IMG/VR virus record: IMGVR_UViG_3300030390_001110
Coordinates: 1-29,884 of that record
Source of the DNA: a virus
DNA: 29,884 nucleotides
Strand: one strand, 5' to 3'
Part shown: piece after piece, positions 27,597-29,884 of the stretch
How positions within the stretch are numbered: position 1 is the first letter of the stretch
Layout: every line of letters starts with the position of its first letter
Position numbers and translations under genes: made by a program
Notes under the pieces: generated by a model
The model's input: the letters and a program-made list of their open reading frames with translations, nothing else
Databases searched by the model: none
Told to the model about the DNA's origin: nothing

Positions 27597-28474
27597 TATT
27601 TTACTACTTTTAGTTTTTCTATATCAGGATCATATGATTTATTAGGGCCAAGTATATTAGTATAATCAAATGCTGTTCGCCATATCATTCTATCAATACT
27701 TTTAACCCAACTACGTCTATGTAACGTGAGCAACTGATCACATATTAAAAAGTCGCCTTCTCTGAGAACAAAATCACTTATGTTTCTGCCTCTATACAAA
27801 TCTTTTAAAAACTTCTCTTTTAATTCTTCTATGTCAATTGATTCATTTTTATACCATGCTTTATCAAGAAATGCAGGTTGCCATAACATAATTTCTTTAT
27901 CAGTATATGGATGAATGTTAATTACTTTTTGTCTTTCTTCTGTATGTTTAAAAACTTTATAATTTTTTAGACTAGGATCTCTGCTATGTTCTTCAGGCGT
28001 TCCATATATTCCATGTGAACCTTGGTTTAGTTGTGTTTCAACATTACGCCACCATTCTTTTTCTTCTTCAGACAAATAATTAAATGCAATTTGTGTGTTC
28101 ATTAAACTTAATACTGTATCTGGACATGATCCTACACAATATAGTCCTGTTAGTAGTTCTTTAAATTCACCAAAATGACATACTCCAAAATCGTGATGAT
28201 ATAATAAATCTGATGGACCAAACATGCCATGTGGATCAGTGCCAGTTGGCTGTGATGTAATTAAAGAAAGATCTGGTGTATCTTCTGGATTAAACTGCAT
28301 ATGTCCCATTGATGGGTTTGAATCATTTGTATCACCAATGCGTCTACTTACTTCAACTAATTCTTGTCTAGTAAATTCTTGATCATGAAGTAGTATATAT
28401 CCGTTAGAAGCACATTGATACATTGCTTCTTTTAGTTCGGTATCTGTGTAGTCTTGTAATTTTTTAATCTTCAT
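27596..28474 (-). CDS. TauD-type 2OG dioxygenase (HxD intact)
   Basis: A 292-residue TauD/TfdA (clavaminate-synthase-like) dioxygenase. Iron ligands are His93 and Asp95 in LLYHHDFGVCHFG and His252 in ICDQLLTLHRRSW; Arg266 in RMIWRTAFDY should bind 2-oxoglutarate. It would hydroxylate, desaturate or cyclise a substrate, possibly an amino acid as in VioC and CAS relatives. It is a paralogue of the next gene, sharing MQFNPED..PD.S, CPDTVLS and LSEEEKEWWRNVE. Its stop shares a base with the ANL start. A ribosome site is weak (GAAAGAT). Confidence 0.9.
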   Translation of the reverse strand: MKIKKLQDYTDTELKEAMYQCASNGYILLHDQEFTRQELVEVSRRIGDTNDSNPSMGHMQFNPEDTPDLSLITSQPTGTDPHGMFGPSDLLYHHDFGVCHFGEFKELLTGLYCVGSCPDTVLSLMNTQIAFNYLSEEEKEWWRNVETQLNQGSHGIYGTPEEHSRDPSLKNYKVFKHTEERQKVINIHPYTDKEIMLWQPAFLDKAWYKNESIDIEELKEKFLKDLYRGRNISDFVLREGDFLICDQLLTLHRRSWVKSIDRMIWRTAFDYTNILGPNKSYDPDIEKLKVVK

Positions 28475-28486
28475 GTAAATATCTTT

Positions 28487-29332
28487 CTACTTATCAATAG
28501 TATTTTTGTAGTCTATTGCTACTCTCCATAGTTCTCTATTTTTGTCTAGTATTGGAGAACGTCTATGTAATGTATAAAACTGATCCATAATTAATATATC
28601 TCCGGGTCTAAACACAATGTCTTTAATGTGTTTTGTCCTATTAATAACTGCATCAAACTTTTTCTGCAACGGCTTAATGTCTATTCGTTCTCCATTGTGC
28701 CATGCTTTACTAATCAAAGGTGGTTGCCAATATAAAAATTCTTGTCCGCCAATAGGATGAGTATTAACCACCGGCATTCTGCTATCACCTTCATGTTTTG
28801 GTGCTTGGACATATTTTTCCATTCGAGCTGTTTTTGCCGCGTCTGCCTTGTCTGGTGGGTTCCAATATTGTCCCATTATGCTTCCGCCGTTATTGTTCAA
28901 TTGCACTTCAACTCCACGCCACCATTGTTTTTCTTCTTCGGATAGTTCTAAAAATGCATCTCTGTTGTTACTTACTGACAATACTGTATCAGGACAGTAT
29001 TCTACACAATACAAACAAATTAACCATTCTTTGTGTTCCCATTTTCCATCTACTACATGATGCACTGTTCCATTTGAATGCCATTCTAAATCACAATGAC
29101 CAAGTAACATATCTGGTTTTGGAGATACAATAGAAATATCAGGATGTTCTTCTGGGTTAAACTGCATATAACCTAGCATATCATCATCTGTGCTACCTAT
29201 TCTACCACAATATTCAACTAACTCACTCATAGTAAATTGTTGATCATAATGCAACGTAAATCCTTCTGTTAATATACGTGTTGCTTCGTTAAGCATTTCT
29301 TCATCTGTAAAATCTTTTATCTGTTTTTCCAT
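28487..29332 (-). CDS. TauD-type dioxygenase paralogue with HxN in place of HxD
   Basis: A 281-residue paralogue of the 27596-28474 protein. It has the same fold landmarks (MQFNPEEHPDISIV, CPDTVLSVS, distal His256 in MDQFYTLHRRSP, Arg270 in ELWRVAIDY). However, the metal motif reads LEWHSNGTVHH: His85 is kept and the usual Asp is Asn87, a one-base change (AAT for GAT). It may bind iron poorly, or perform a chemistry other than hydroxylation, as in 2OG halogenases where the carboxylate is lost. The start at 29332 has GGAG eight bases upstream; a TTG two codons earlier is possible. Confidence 0.87.
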   Translation of the reverse strand: MEKQIKDFTDEEMLNEATRILTEGFTLHYDQQFTMSELVEYCGRIGSTDDDMLGYMQFNPEEHPDISIVSPKPDMLLGHCDLEWHSNGTVHHVVDGKWEHKEWLICLYCVEYCPDTVLSVSNNRDAFLELSEEEKQWWRGVEVQLNNNGGSIMGQYWNPPDKADAAKTARMEKYVQAPKHEGDSRMPVVNTHPIGGQEFLYWQPPLISKAWHNGERIDIKPLQKKFDAVINRTKHIKDIVFRPGDILIMDQFYTLHRRSPILDKNRELWRVAIDYKNTIDK

Positions 29333-29334
29333 GC

Positions 29335-29874
29335 TCAATTCTCCTTTTTTCTATCTATCATATCCCACATATCTTGTTCCCAATTTGGTTTATTCCTATT
29401 CCATTTTGTGGTATCATACTTATTTATATTAGGACTGATGTGTTCAAATTCTTTTATATCAAACTTAAAAAACATTTCATTAGTCTTTAGCCAGTTATTA
29501 ATTAGCCTTGTTAAAATAATATGAGATTCTTCTGTCAAATGAGCTACTCTAAAATCGTTGTTTTCCTGGCCAAAGAAACGATTGTGCCATCTCATTATTT
29601 TTTCTTCTAATATAACAATAGTATCTAAGTATGATTGATTTTCAAATACTTCGTTCTTAAGTCCAAACATAAATTTAACATCAGGTCTTATTTGCTTGAT
29701 TCGTTCTATTACTAGACAATAATTTAATTTATTTCTCTGTTGGTAACTAGCGTTAGTAACTAATGAATCAAGTGCAGAAATAGATTTCCACATATCTCGT
29801 AATTCAAATTGACCGTTCATATTTGTTCTTTTATAATTACTGTCTATATAATCTCCTGGGCCAGTATATGTCAT
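29335..29874 (-). CDS. Unknown helical protein at window edge
   Basis: A 179-residue, largely helical protein (DMWKSISALDSLVTNASYQQ, LNYCLVIERIKQIRPDVKFM, YLDTIVILEEKIMRWHNRFF, HIILTRLINNWLKTNEMFFK, WEQDMWDMIDRKKEN). The IRPDVKFMFGLKN strand and regular helices suggest an alpha/beta enzyme or binding protein, but no family is recognised. It ends 2 nt before the ATG of the dioxygenase gene and thus leads the pathway operon. The reading frame is complete; its promoter lies outside the window. Confidence 0.55.
   Translation of the reverse strand: MTYTGPGDYIDSNYKRTNMNGQFELRDMWKSISALDSLVTNASYQQRNKLNYCLVIERIKQIRPDVKFMFGLKNEVFENQSYLDTIVILEEKIMRWHNRFFGQENNDFRVAHLTEESHIILTRLINNWLKTNEMFFKFDIKEFEHISPNINKYDTTKWNRNKPNWEQDMWDMIDRKKEN
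29421..29428 (-). promoter_or_regulatory. Candidate internal late promoter
   Basis: Perfect TATAAATA inside the end of the 29335-29874 gene. The predicted start near 29415 would give the dioxygenase operon a leader of about 83 nt. Confidence 0.48.
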
Positions 29875-29884
29875 TATATTTTTA

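Noticed and set aside
1-29884. CRISPR arrays, insertion sequences, tRNA genes and attachment sites
   Set aside because: No regularly spaced repeats, transposase motifs, terminal inverted repeats or tRNA cloverleaves were seen on either strand.
1-29884. Bacterial chromosome or plasmid as the source
   Set aside because: clpX, clpP, infC, rpsU and guaC could suggest a chromosome, but their scattered order, T4-type late promoters, T4-ligase relative and gene packing fit a large phage better; this stays an inference.

Overview
The window looks like an accessory and host-takeover region of a large T4-like (myovirus-type) phage of an AT-rich, probably marine, alphaproteobacterium. Phage evidence: tightly packed, often overlapping genes, nearly all on the minus strand; T4-type late promoters (TATAAATA-like octamers) ahead of many genes; a T4-ligase-like protein, a DEDDh exonuclease, a staphylococcal-type nuclease, and the bS21 and Hsp20 genes often seen in marine T4-like phages. 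Evidence for the host type: small proteins of alphaproteobacterial kind (DUF1127, a DUF3563-like protein), a ROSE-like leader on hsp20, and consensus sigma70 promoters. No capsid, tail, polymerase, tRNA or CRISPR sequence was seen. The organism is an inference from gene content.

Layout, left to right. 0-3.3 kb: glycosyltransferase-like protein, a miniature MscS-like channel protein on the plus strand, a truncated T4-ligase relative without the catalytic lysine, four small proteins (one of them DUF1127, one DUF3563-like), and a gene-free stretch with a chain of hairpins. 3.3-6.1 kb: GMP reductase, exonuclease, cytidylyltransferase and cupin behind one sigma70 promoter. 6.1-12.8 kb: protein quality control and translation genes (ClpS, Hsp20, bS21, IF-3, ClpX, ClpP) with a coiled-coil membrane protein, a nuclease and a P-loop kinase. 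12.8-19.7 kb: short transcription units of small proteins, a 2OG-oxygenase-like protein, two paralogous radical-SAM enzymes, a SpoT-like alarmone hydrolase, a eukaryotic-type phosphomannomutase and a SWIM protein. 19.7-22.5 kb: membrane and unknown proteins, a 2OG oxygenase and a ferredoxin-NADP+ reductase. 22.5-24.9 kb is the only plus-strand operon: GNAT-like protein, a minimal AMP-binding core, a tiny lipoprotein, an ABM monooxygenase and an unknown protein. 24.9-29.9 kb, minus strand: methyltransferase, nitroreductase, full-length ANL adenylating enzyme, two TauD-type dioxygenases and an unknown. Together 22.5-29.9 kb resembles a small-molecule or modification pathway carried by a phage.

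Regulation is unusually readable. Seven sigma70 promoters, all with 17-bp spacers, start units at 6.08, 14.05, 15.94, 17.77, 19.2 and 22.5 kb (the last is a divergent pair). Three carry the palindrome CAAGANNTCTTG, or a near match, between -35 and -10. Six genes have a late promoter octamer exactly 5 nt before their ATG, which predicts leaderless late mRNAs. The phage also encodes IF-3 and bS21, two factors that act at initiation. Other control elements are the ROSE-like thermometer before hsp20, an 88-nt stem-bounded element at the predicted 5' end of one late transcript, and hairpins spanning both stop codons where convergent genes overlap.

Main limits: no database search was possible. Family calls rest on motif recognition, and all promoter and RNA-structure calls are by eye.
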